Shown here piece after piece: positions 49,092 to 57,682 of a stretch of 64,000 nt of DNA (position 1 is its first letter; every line of letters begins with the position of its first letter). The translations under genes and the position numbers were made by a program. Source of the stretch: Paenibacillus sp. BIC5C1 (GTDB lineage: Bacteria; Bacillota; Bacilli; Paenibacillales; Paenibacillaceae). The notes beneath the pieces are model-generated. The model had not been told where the DNA came from and did not search any database. It saw nothing but the letters and a program-made list of their open reading frames with translations. The stretch covers positions 6,386,001 through 6,450,000 of the forward strand of contig NZ_CP135922.1 of the NCBI RefSeq assembly GCF_032399705.1, written 5' to 3'.

Positions 49092-49523
49092 GTGAATACG
49101 CGTCGTCCCTTTTCAAAAAGGAAAATAATCATCCTATCTGCACTGATTCTCTTCATTGGATTAGTTATTTCTATGGGTTACCAGGCGTTGGAACCCTTTA
49201 GACATTTAAGGATTACGATTTATAATCAGTCCGACTATGATCTTTCAAATATCACAGCACGCGTGAGTAGCGGCATTGACTCGTCCAAGACAAACAATGA
49301 GGGTAAGATATACACCTTCAAGAAAGGTGTACCCAGGGGTGAACAAGTGAAGTTCGCTCCACAGCTGCGACTCTCCGGAGAAGGATCCATCTATCTGGAG
49401 TTTACGGACAGCCGTGGTGAAACCTATAACAAGACGGTTTGCGGTTATACCGAATACTTGTCTGGCAACTCCTATGTGACGGTAACCAACGAAAAGATAA
49501 CTGTGAAAGAAGAATGTATGTAG
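49092..49523 (+). CDS. Small membrane-anchored protein of unknown function
   Basis: 143 residues from a GTG at 49092, 10 nt after AAAGGAG. The N-terminus is Arg/Lys-rich, followed by one membrane segment (IIILSALILFIGLVISMGY) and an extracytoplasmic domain of about 100 residues that starts LRITIYNQSDYDLSNIT and looks like a single beta sandwich with two Cys (VCGYTEY and EECM). I recognise no family. It is the only plus-strand gene between 1 and 60 kb, read away from the GNAT gene. Confidence 0.7.
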   Translation: MNTRRPFSKRKIIILSALILFIGLVISMGYQALEPFRHLRITIYNQSDYDLSNITARVSSGIDSSKTNNEGKIYTFKKGVPRGEQVKFAPQLRLSGEGSIYLEFTDSRGETYNKTVCGYTEYLSGNSYVTVTNEKITVKEECM

Positions 49524-49547
49524 CCCTTCTCTCTCTCGTCAAACAAA

Positions 49548-49588
49548 AAAAAGAGGCTCCCCAATACGCCAAGACCTGATGGGGTGCC
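49548..49588. terminator. Convergent terminator between the 49.1-kb gene and fni
   Basis: GAGGC-CCCCA pairs with TGGGG-GCCTC; an A8 run precedes it and so gives a T tract for minus-strand transcripts (fni). On the plus strand the tail is weak. Confidence 0.72.
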
Positions 49589-49659
49589 TCTAATACGTTA
49601 TAGCTATCAACTTGTAACGAATCACACACGTGCTATTAGATCCTAATTGCACAGATTCA

Positions 49660-49800
49660 GCGGGGTAACGAACCACAGACGCTTTATTCCTTCATTTCGC
49701 ATGTCCCACCATACGTTTTACAGGAATAGCATGTCTACGGTTCGTTAGCCTATTCATCCCAAGCAAATTCACATAATAAGGTGCATCCGGTTCGTTAGCT
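49660..49800. repeat. Short repeats downstream of fni
   Basis: The 300-bp gap between the terminator and fni has no gene. GGTTCGTTAGC occurs at 49741 and 49790, and its inverse TAACGAACC at 49664. The significance is unclear. Confidence 0.45.
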
Positions 49801-49824
49801 CAGCTCACATATACAAATTCAAAT

Positions 49825-50892
49825 TTATCGCCGCTCCACCAGACGTGGCGTCTGCTTCAAATCCGCAATCCGGCCTGCGCCAATGCCAAACATGACCGTA
49901 CGCAGCTCGAATTCAACCTGCTCCAACCGCTCATTCAGCGCATCATCGGAAGCAACTGCGGATTCGAGCAGAGATCGTCCAAATCCAGCGAGATCTGCAC
50001 CGAGCGCAAGGGCTTTGGCCGCATCAACGCCTGTGTACAGTCCACCGCTGCCAATCAAGGCACCCGCAGGATTTACCGCTCTGACTTCCTGAATACACTC
50101 CGCTGTCGGAATGCCCCAGTCTGCAAAAGCTTCTGCTGCTGCACGACGTACCGGATTCGAATTCCGGAACTTCTCGACCTGCACCCAGCTCGTGCCGCCT
50201 GCTCCAGCCACATCGATAAAAGCCACACCTGCTTCGTACATTCGCTGTGCTGTTACTCCATCAATACCAAAACCCACTTCTTTCACGCCAACAGGCACAT
50301 CCAATAGACGGCACAGCTCCTCGATCCGATGAAGTAGTCCGCTAAAATTCGTATTTCCTTCGGGCTGGAAAATCTCTTGCAAGCTGTTCAAATGCAGCAC
50401 CAGCATATCTGCCCCAGCAATCTCAACGGCCCGCTGGAAATCAGCAGTGTTGAAGCCGTAATTCAGCTGAACCGCGCCAAGGTTCGCAATGACCGGAATA
50501 TCCGGTGCCCAGCGCCGCACATCAAAGGTCGTTGCCAGCTCGGGCTGTTCCACGGCAGCCCGGATCGATCCTACGCCGAGTGCCCAGCCTCGGGCGTTCG
50601 CCACACGGGCTAGCCGCTCATTGATGGCGCCCGTCGTTTTGCTTCCACCCGTCATCGAACTGATGAGCAGGGGTGTGCGCACCTTTTTTCCAATAAACGA
50701 AGTCTCCAGACGTACCTCTTCAAAATTCAATTCAGGTAACGGGTTATGACGAAAAGCATACCGCTCCATTCCGCTGGTTACCCCTTCTCCTGCAACATTC
50801 TCTTCAAGACAGAGGCGCACATGCTCCAGCTTCCGTTCCCCCGTAGCCACCTCGGGAAGCAGCCGTTCACCGGCTCGCTCTTGTTCATTCAT
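49825..50892 (-). CDS. fni: Type II isopentenyl-diphosphate delta-isomerase
   Basis: A 355-residue FMN-dependent enzyme interconverting IPP and DMAPP. Family segments: RKLEHVRLCLEENV near the N-terminus, LISSMTGGSKTTGAINERLA, LVLHLNSLQEIFQPEG, and PVGVKEVGFGIDGVTAQRMY. It supplies prenyl precursors and sits 334 bp after the carotenoid operon. That gap contains no gene; a GTACAAA motif at 51022 resembles the repeats in the crt promoter. The ribosome site is AAGGAGG. Confidence 0.94.
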   Translation of the reverse strand: MNEQERAGERLLPEVATGERKLEHVRLCLEENVAGEGVTSGMERYAFRHNPLPELNFEEVRLETSFIGKKVRTPLLISSMTGGSKTTGAINERLARVANARGWALGVGSIRAAVEQPELATTFDVRRWAPDIPVIANLGAVQLNYGFNTADFQRAVEIAGADMLVLHLNSLQEIFQPEGNTNFSGLLHRIEELCRLLDVPVGVKEVGFGIDGVTAQRMYEAGVAFIDVAGAGGTSWVQVEKFRNSNPVRRAAAEAFADWGIPTAECIQEVRAVNPAGALIGSGGLYTGVDAAKALALGADLAGFGRSLLESAVASDDALNERLEQVEFELRTVMFGIGAGRIADLKQTPRLVERR

Positions 50893-51226
50893 GATGAGAC
50901 CTCCTTATGTGAGAATAGTGCTGATGGACAGGATAAGTTGCCAGTTCCGGTTAAGTTCCGTTCAGGAATTTGCCCGATGCAGCAGAGAGATTCTCAGAAA
51001 TATTAATTCTTATTATGTAACGTACAAACTGTATGATTTGGATCTATATTATAAATGATATTCACACTCAACGCGTCAACTCTACCAGTATAACGTTCCG
51101 GCCCAGCAATGGAAAGGGTGCCCCGAAACCCAACAATTACTTGAATTTCGAGGTCTATTTTATATTTGGTACACAGAGATTTGGAGGTTGGGCTAGTCAT
51201 TCTGTTAGATGAATTTCTTCTATAAC

Positions 51227-52708
51227 TTACGTTACGATTTCCGATGCAAGCTGCGCTCCAACAAGTTGCCCGGACAATGTCACAATCGGTGTTCCGCCTC
51301 CCGGATGCGTCGTTCCACCCACGTACCACAGCCCTTGTACATCCTTGCTTTTGTTGCCGGGACGCATGAAGGTCTGCTTCACGGAGTTGGACGAGATGCC
51401 GTAGATCGACCCTTGATGGGCGAGTGTATCCCGTTCTATATGTTGAGGTGTGTACCGGATCAGCACATCCGACTGCTTCAATCCCGTAATGCCCCGCTCG
51501 GCCAGCTTATCCAACACCAATTCACCGTATCGGTCCATCTGCTCATCCCAATGCCAGGAGTCCGACAAATACGGAGCATTCACCAGAATGAACAGATTGC
51601 TGGCTCCCGCTGGAGCCATACCCGCTTCCGAATAACCGGAATAACAGATGTAGATCGTGGGATCGGCAGGCATTTTTCGTTCACGGAAAATATGGTCAAA
51701 CTCCGGTTCATACCATTCTGGGAAAAAGACGGTATGGTGCAGCAGGGATTCATACTGTCTCCGCACACCAGCCAGTGTCACGAATCCCGAAATCGACGGC
51801 TCATACTTGCGAATTCGCTCATCGCTCATCTGTTTGCGATATTCTGGCGCGAGCAGTAGCCGATTGATGCTCAGCACATCTCCATTCGCAACGACCTGAT
51901 CGGCTTCCCGGAAGCCCTGATCCGTATCCACACCTGCCACTTTACCATGTCTGATAACAATTTGCCGGACTTCGATGCCGGTAACGATCTGCACCCCTTT
52001 TTCCTGTGCAAGCCGTGTCATTGCTTCTATTAGTTGATAGGTTCCACCCTTGACGCCATATATGCCCTCTTCTGCTTCCACATGACCCATCATGGCAAAG
52101 ATTGAAGGCGCCTGATATGGGGATGATCCAACATAGGTCGCGTACCGACCGAACATCGCGAGGGTATGAGGGTGATGGAAATAAGAACGCAGCAGCTTAT
52201 CCAACTTCACTGTAGGCCTTACCCGCAGCAGACTGCGCAGCATTCGAAGATTATATTTATCCTTGGGCGACAACAGCAGCTTTCCCAGAAAATGACGATT
52301 GGCTTCCGCATACAGCGCAGAAGACTCATCCATAAATGCATCATAACGGGCCGCATCCTCCGGGCTGTAGGCAGCAATCTGCTCCTTCATCCTCTCTCGA
52401 TTGCCCGACAAATCGACCACGGTACCATCTGCAAAACTATTACGTGTACGTGGTTCCAGCTCATATAGCTGCACGTAATCTTCCATCTCCACACCTGCGT
52501 GATCGAAGACCGAACGGAAGCTTGCGGGCATCGTGATCGTACTTGGCCCCCGGTCAAAATGATATCCATCTTGCTCGATCTGCTGCAGCTTTCCACCGAC
52601 CCGCTCCTGCCGCTCCAGAATGGTGACCCGTACGCCCTGTGAAGCTAGCCGAATGGCACACGATAGCCCTCCAAATCCTGCACCGATAATAATGACTTTA
52701 CCCTTCAA
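51227..52708 (-). CDS. CrtN/CrtI-family carotenoid desaturase or oxidase, paralog c
   Basis: A 493-residue FAD enzyme. The N-terminal dinucleotide site is IIGAGFGGLSCAIRLASQG, then RVGGK, and the C-terminal carotenoid oxidoreductase signature is YVGGTTHPGGGTPIVTLSGQ. It starts with TTG within the TTGA overlap of the glycosyltransferase stop. It is one of three paralogs in the operon; by analogy with C30 pathways of Bacillus and Staphylococcus they should divide desaturation and terminal oxidation, but assignment needs phylogeny. Confidence 0.88.
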   Translation of the reverse strand: MKGKVIIIGAGFGGLSCAIRLASQGVRVTILERQERVGGKLQQIEQDGYHFDRGPSTITMPASFRSVFDHAGVEMEDYVQLYELEPRTRNSFADGTVVDLSGNRERMKEQIAAYSPEDAARYDAFMDESSALYAEANRHFLGKLLLSPKDKYNLRMLRSLLRVRPTVKLDKLLRSYFHHPHTLAMFGRYATYVGSSPYQAPSIFAMMGHVEAEEGIYGVKGGTYQLIEAMTRLAQEKGVQIVTGIEVRQIVIRHGKVAGVDTDQGFREADQVVANGDVLSINRLLLAPEYRKQMSDERIRKYEPSISGFVTLAGVRRQYESLLHHTVFFPEWYEPEFDHIFRERKMPADPTIYICYSGYSEAGMAPAGASNLFILVNAPYLSDSWHWDEQMDRYGELVLDKLAERGITGLKQSDVLIRYTPQHIERDTLAHQGSIYGISSNSVKQTFMRPGNKSKDVQGLWYVGGTTHPGGGTPIVTLSGQLVGAQLASEIVT

Positions 52709-53853
52709 CTGTACCGCCTACCTTTCCATACATACCCCTTGCCGGAACGACCTGCCTGCCAAGAAGCTATGCCGATCGCAATGACACAGGCCATACTAAT
52801 CGGCTGCAGGAAAGCAAGCCACCAGGGCTGTCCTCCAGCGTGATCCGATACCCTTTTGACTGCCATTCCGAGCACGGTTCCCGTAAGACCATAGATGATG
52901 GACGTAGCATTGCCCGTCAACAAACCGATAACCAGACCGAGTGGAGGCACAATATACATCAGTGTATACATCAGCATCGTGCCTAACAGCAGCACATCTT
53001 TGCGCCCCATGCCTTCGTACATATTTTTCTTATACCCATTCCACACTTCTGCACCATTCTGGTACATTCGTGTATTCGTCACATCATGAACATCGGCCAA
53101 CATAACGGGATGTCCCGCACGCTTAACCGCCTTCGCCAGACTCATGTCATCGACTAGATCAGCCTGGATTGCAGCATGTCCACCCGAGGCCTTATAACTG
53201 GAACGGTGAATGAGCAAAAACGCCCCTGTAGCGGCTACAAACATCGGATTAGATGATCTGCGTATCATGAAAATGGGGAGATGGCTGATGATGGTGAATT
53301 TCATCATGGGTACAACGAGCTTTTCCATCCAGGTCTTCGTCACCTGATAGGGGAATCCTGTTACGAGACCGCCGCCCTGCTCACACCCCGCAGCAATGGT
53401 CTGCCGTATGGCTGCAGGTTCCAAGCGCACATCGGCATCCACGAACATAAACCATTCACCCTTGGCCTCCTGCACCAGTCGGTGACAGGCATGAGATTTC
53501 CCCATCCAACCTGCGGGAAGCTCCACACCATGCAGCAAGCGCACACGTGGATTATGATCGGCAATCGACTGAACTATGGCTGCGGTCTCATCTTCCGAAC
53601 GATCATCCAGCACCAGTACTTCCATCTGGAATCCGGTTGTATCGCTGGAAAGAACACTTTTCAGACATCCTTGAATGTGCAGTTTCTCGTTGCGGGCAGG
53701 AATCAACACAGAGACCAGAATATCCTTTTCTTTCAATTTATCTGTGTTGAAAGAACGCACTTTGGGCAGACAGGAGACATTCCATATTGCAAACATCAAC
53801 TGTACGCCCAATACACAAGTCAGTATGATCCAACCTATTTCAGATGCACTCAT
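52705..53853 (-). CDS. Family 2 glycosyltransferase (CrtQ-like)
   Basis: A 382-residue membrane-bound GT-A enzyme. One N-terminal membrane segment, then SVLIPARNEKLHIQGCL, LVLDDRSEDETAAIV, the metal-binding FMFVDADVRLEP, and three or four C-terminal membrane segments. It resembles the glucosyltransferases of C30 carotenoid pathways. It probably glycosylates the hydroxyl introduced by the CruF-like protein. It starts 2 bp after the acyltransferase stop. Confidence 0.85.
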   Translation of the reverse strand: MSASEIGWIILTCVLGVQLMFAIWNVSCLPKVRSFNTDKLKEKDILVSVLIPARNEKLHIQGCLKSVLSSDTTGFQMEVLVLDDRSEDETAAIVQSIADHNPRVRLLHGVELPAGWMGKSHACHRLVQEAKGEWFMFVDADVRLEPAAIRQTIAAGCEQGGGLVTGFPYQVTKTWMEKLVVPMMKFTIISHLPIFMIRRSSNPMFVAATGAFLLIHRSSYKASGGHAAIQADLVDDMSLAKAVKRAGHPVMLADVHDVTNTRMYQNGAEVWNGYKKNMYEGMGRKDVLLLGTMLMYTLMYIVPPLGLVIGLLTGNATSIIYGLTGTVLGMAVKRVSDHAGGQPWWLAFLQPISMACVIAIGIASWQAGRSGKGYVWKGRRYS

Positions 53854-53855
53854 CG

Positions 53856-54614
53856 CTAACGGTTCACCCGCTTTCGCGCCGCATCGTATTTTTCACTCGT
53901 AGAACGCACGTGACGGATCAGTGGAAAAGCGCCCGGTAAACCGCCCTGCCCAATGCGTACCAGTTCTGATTTGTGGTCATTCAACTGCTGCTCCAGCACC
54001 CTGCTCAAACTGGTCGCAATCTCTTCGCTCTTCCTTGTCTTCCAATCTTGTATCACAGGCGCACCCACCTGCATCGATATTTCCGGCAAATCATGCTGCA
54101 CCATGCCATGACACAAAGTCACAGGTACAGCTACGGCGCGTGGGGAGCGGCGAAGCAATAAACCAATGCCTGGACGAAACTCGATTGGCCTGGCATCCTG
54201 ATGCAGAATTTCCCCTTGGGGAAAGATCCAGACCCTTTTGCCGGAGTGAAGCAGCTCAGTTGTATATTGCAAGGAGGTTCGTATGCTGGATGCATTCTCC
54301 TTGTTGATTGAATACGCGCCAAGTTTACGGAAAAAGGCATATTGTCGCAGCTGCTCTTCTTCCATCATGACATAATGATCGCCTCGGGAAGTCTGCTGTG
54401 ATGCATGATAGAGCAGTAGACCATCCCACCAGGAGCTGTGGTTCATGAAATAGATGACCGGTTGATCCGGTTCCATGGGTGAACCCGTATTCGGTAGCAG
54501 CGGGTCCAATGAACCTGATAATGTAAACGAGCGAAAACGTCTCCGCAGCAAATAATAATGATTGTATAAGGAAAAAATCCGGTTAAACGGTTTTGATTTT
54601 ACGGCGTGAATCAT
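53856..54614 (-). CDS. PlsC-type acyltransferase
   Basis: 252 residues from ATG 54614 behind GAGGGGAG. It has the HX4D motif in YFMNHSSWWDGLLLYHAS, a second block FPQGEILHQDARP and a third RSPRAVAVPVTL, typical of lysophospholipid acyltransferases. Inside this operon it probably esterifies the sugar of a carotenoid glycoside, as in staphyloxanthin-like pigments. It overlaps the cruF-like gene by 32 bp. Confidence 0.82.
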   Translation of the reverse strand: MIHAVKSKPFNRIFSLYNHYYLLRRRFRSFTLSGSLDPLLPNTGSPMEPDQPVIYFMNHSSWWDGLLLYHASQQTSRGDHYVMMEEEQLRQYAFFRKLGAYSINKENASSIRTSLQYTTELLHSGKRVWIFPQGEILHQDARPIEFRPGIGLLLRRSPRAVAVPVTLCHGMVQHDLPEISMQVGAPVIQDWKTRKSEEIATSLSRVLEQQLNDHKSELVRIGQGGLPGAFPLIRHVRSTSEKYDAARKRVNR

Positions 54615-55350
54615 ATAGCCAGCTCCCCTCAGTAAGAAGCACACCTACAATAGCAATGATGAAGCTGCCCGTAATTCCTTCTTTGAGAGCTAACAACCCA
54701 AACAAAAGAATAAACAGCTGATACAACCATTTCGCACGCAGCAATGAGCTTCGATCTGAAGGCATTGCCGGAAGGAACAAAGAGAGGAACGCTCCCATCA
54801 CAAACCAGCTTATGTAATTGGTCCAGGGCACACCGTAGAATCCGCCCGGAGCTTGCCATTGCCAGAATCCTCTGGCATGCGCAACCGGGTCCAGCACCAG
54901 ATCGAGCACGATGGCCCAAAATCCAGTCTTAAACGCCCGGATCAGCTTGCCGGTCCAGGTCGAACCACCGCCACTGAGCAGAGCCGAGTTACCGACCACG
55001 GCAATCCAGGCAAAGCCTAATGTAACAGGTACACTGAACAGGTGGATTCCGAAGAAGTCCGAATACGAATACTCGCCAAAGGGCCAGTGTGTATGCACGC
55101 CGACCCATTCTACCCCCATGCCGCCCAGCCATATAATAAAGGAAACCAGCCAGAGTTCAGGTTTCATCCAGATGACTGACTGGTCGGACAACCCTGTCCG
55201 TTTCCGTCCTTGATATATCAGATCCAGCACATACAGTGCATAGAAGATTAGAAACAATCCGTTGGAGAAGGAAAGTACATCCGGAACACCGATCGTCAGC
55301 ATCAGTACCGCTCCGATAATATACCACGCCCAGTACAGGCCCTGAACCAT
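54583..55350 (-). CDS. CruF-like carotenoid hydratase (DUF422 membrane protein)
   Basis: A 255-residue protein with about seven membrane segments. WLGGMGVEWVGVHTHWPFGEYSY and VLDLVLDPVAHARGFWQWQ, then GGFYGVPWTNYISWFV, are the conserved acidic/His/Trp blocks of the CruF family, which adds water to the 1,2 double bond of acyclic carotenoid ends. The ATG shares its A with the crtM TGA. CruF plus a glycosyltransferase and an acyltransferase predicts a 1-hydroxy carotenoid glycoside ester. Confidence 0.83.
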   Translation of the reverse strand: MVQGLYWAWYIIGAVLMLTIGVPDVLSFSNGLFLIFYALYVLDLIYQGRKRTGLSDQSVIWMKPELWLVSFIIWLGGMGVEWVGVHTHWPFGEYSYSDFFGIHLFSVPVTLGFAWIAVVGNSALLSGGGSTWTGKLIRAFKTGFWAIVLDLVLDPVAHARGFWQWQAPGGFYGVPWTNYISWFVMGAFLSLFLPAMPSDRSSLLRAKWLYQLFILLFGLLALKEGITGSFIIAIVGVLLTEGSWLYDSRRKIKTV

Positions 55351-56222
55351 CAGGATACCGCCGTGCGGGAGGCTTGGTAAGCCAACATTGGATAACGTTT
55401 CACAATGGCACCCAGCATCTCCAGTTTCAGTTCATCACTAACAAATGCACGCTTCGTATACACATCATAGTCGTTGCGCTCGACCGCATGCAGAATAGTC
55501 GAATAAAAGGCTGCTGCCAGCTCAATCGCAAATGCACTTTCGGTTGGGTACGTATCCAGACGGTCCATACCGATACGGAACCAGCCCAGCGCAGCTGCTT
55601 TTAATTCATGAATAATGGCCATAAACCTTTCGTCAACAACACCATTGGCCCAATCCTGTTCGGAATATCCATGCTTCTCCATCAACTCCAGCGGAACATA
55701 GCGGCGGGCTCTTGCCCGGTCTTCGCCCACATCACGGATAATATTGACGATCTGCATACCTTTGCCCAGTGCAATGCCATTCATCGCAACGTCTGTACCG
55801 TCATCATCCCGCAATACAGGCAACAGCATCTCGCCTACGGTTCCGGCAACCAGATAACAATACTGCTCCAGTTCCTCCATCGTTGTATAATGCGTGACTT
55901 TAAGATCGGTTAATTGTCCGTCCATTTGACGGAAGAAAGGCCCCTTGTCCAAATGAGGGAAGCTTATAAACAGCCATCGTAATGCCGGCCAGATAAAATG
56001 TCCTTCCGCTTCTTCCAGTTGATTGAACAGATTGCGGATGTCATGAATCGTATAAGGCGATTGCTCCGGCTCATCCACACTGTCATCGATCATGCGGCAA
56101 AAGGCATAGATAACATACACGGCCTCGCGCCGTGGGCTGGGCAGACCTCGGAAGGCTTGATAAAAAGATGACGAGCCCTTTTGCATTAATTCCTCACACT
56201 TGTTCAAAATCGCTTCATTCAT
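55350..56222 (-). CDS. crtM: Squalene/phytoene synthase family, diapophytoene synthase (CrtM)
   Basis: A 290-residue enzyme condensing two prenyl diphosphates. The two Asp-rich motifs are RMIDDSVDEPEQ and QIVNIIRDVGEDRARARRYVP. No GGPP synthase gene is present in the operon, which favours FPP as substrate and a C30 product. It overlaps the upstream desaturase by 4 bp (ATGA). Confidence 0.9.
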   Translation of the reverse strand: MNEAILNKCEELMQKGSSSFYQAFRGLPSPRREAVYVIYAFCRMIDDSVDEPEQSPYTIHDIRNLFNQLEEAEGHFIWPALRWLFISFPHLDKGPFFRQMDGQLTDLKVTHYTTMEELEQYCYLVAGTVGEMLLPVLRDDDGTDVAMNGIALGKGMQIVNIIRDVGEDRARARRYVPLELMEKHGYSEQDWANGVVDERFMAIIHELKAAALGWFRIGMDRLDTYPTESAFAIELAAAFYSTILHAVERNDYDVYTKRAFVSDELKLEMLGAIVKRYPMLAYQASRTAVS

Positions 56223-57682
56223 GTTTCCATCTCCTTCGTCAGTAAATTCACTGCCATCCGCGCACTCTGCATCACAATCGGAACCCCGCCTCCCGGATGT
56301 ACAGAAGCTCCAGCCGCATACAGTCCCCGGATTGCCGGAAACGGCTTCGGTTGCGGACGATATACACCTGATTGAAACAGCACAGGTGCGATGCCAAAGC
56401 TGCCGCCGCCATACAGACCGTCACACTCAGCGTCGGCGGGAGTACGTAATTTTTGCCACTTGATCGCTTCACGGAGTCCCGGAAATGCGCGTTGTTCCGC
56501 TTCTTCCAGTACACGCTCTGCCAGCGCCTCGCTCTCCCGAGGCCAGTCGACACCATCGGCATCCGGCACAGGAATGAGGAAGTACAACACACTCTGGCCT
56601 GGCGGAGCTGCCGTCTCATCCAATGCGGCCGGATTGAATACATAAAAAGAGGACTTCGCCGGAATGCGGCGCTGATCGAACACTTCCCGCAAACTACCGT
56701 CCAGACTTGGAGGCAGGAAAAACTGATGCGTTGTTGCATCATCCCACGTTTTGTCTACACCCGCATAAATCAACACACATCCCGATGAGGGGCGATATGC
56801 CTTTCGCTTTCGTGAAGCATTAGGCGTCTGACCAAGCAGACCCGACAGATGGGGGAAATCTCCATTGTAGATAACTGCATCCACATTTTCTGCGCCTGCG
56901 GGGGTTTCTATACCTTCGCATACACCATTTTTAATATTCAGTCCCGTCACTTCGGTGTTTAAAACGATGCGACCACCACGTGATATCAGTTCCTGTTCCA
57001 ATATGGCAGGTAATGCCGCATAGCCACCTTTCACCATCCAGATACCGTATTCATGTTCTGCATAAGGAAGCAGGGAATAAATACCCGGCGTACCGAAAGG
57101 AGATCCTCCAATATAGAGACTTTGCAGCGAATATGCATCCAATAGTTCCTCATGCTGAAAATAATCGCCTACAGCCTTCCGTACACTTTTGTGCGCGCGT
57201 AATCGGCCCATCAAGGACATCAGAGACGGAGTGAAGAAGTCCCTTTTTCGCGGAAAAGCCCGTTCCAGAAAAGCAGCCCGTCCCGCCGGAAAGAGCGTGT
57301 CCATATCTTTCATAAATTTCGAAAATCCCTGACTTTCTCCAGGGAAGAGACGTTCAATCTCTTCGGCCTGCTGTTCACGTGCCGTCATCTTGGTCATCAC
57401 ACGACCACTGCTATAATGCACCCTGTACAATGGATCACAACGCAGCAGCTCAATCTTCGAACGATCCACCCCCGCTTCCTCCAAAATGCCAAGCAGCATC
57501 TCAGGCAGAAGTACGATGGTCGGGCCTTGATCGATCCGATAGTCCCCTTCCTGTTCGTAGCCGATACGACCACCAACTCTGGAACCCCGTTCATATACGG
57601 TTACATCCCAACCCTGTCGATTCAGCAGCAACGCTGAAGTCAGTCCGCCAATACCTGCACCTACGATGGCTGCCCGTTTCAT
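56219..57682 (-). CDS. CrtN/CrtI-family carotenoid desaturase or oxidase, paralog b
   Basis: A 487-residue FAD oxidoreductase: N-terminal IVGAGIGGLTSALLLNRQG and the C-terminal YAAGASVHPGGGVPIVMQSA. It overlaps its upstream paralog by 4 bp. The sequence is clearly distinct from the other two paralogs, so it is not a recent duplication. Confidence 0.88.
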   Translation of the reverse strand: MKRAAIVGAGIGGLTSALLLNRQGWDVTVYERGSRVGGRIGYEQEGDYRIDQGPTIVLLPEMLLGILEEAGVDRSKIELLRCDPLYRVHYSSGRVMTKMTAREQQAEEIERLFPGESQGFSKFMKDMDTLFPAGRAAFLERAFPRKRDFFTPSLMSLMGRLRAHKSVRKAVGDYFQHEELLDAYSLQSLYIGGSPFGTPGIYSLLPYAEHEYGIWMVKGGYAALPAILEQELISRGGRIVLNTEVTGLNIKNGVCEGIETPAGAENVDAVIYNGDFPHLSGLLGQTPNASRKRKAYRPSSGCVLIYAGVDKTWDDATTHQFFLPPSLDGSLREVFDQRRIPAKSSFYVFNPAALDETAAPPGQSVLYFLIPVPDADGVDWPRESEALAERVLEEAEQRAFPGLREAIKWQKLRTPADAECDGLYGGGSFGIAPVLFQSGVYRPQPKPFPAIRGLYAAGASVHPGGGVPIVMQSARMAVNLLTKEMET

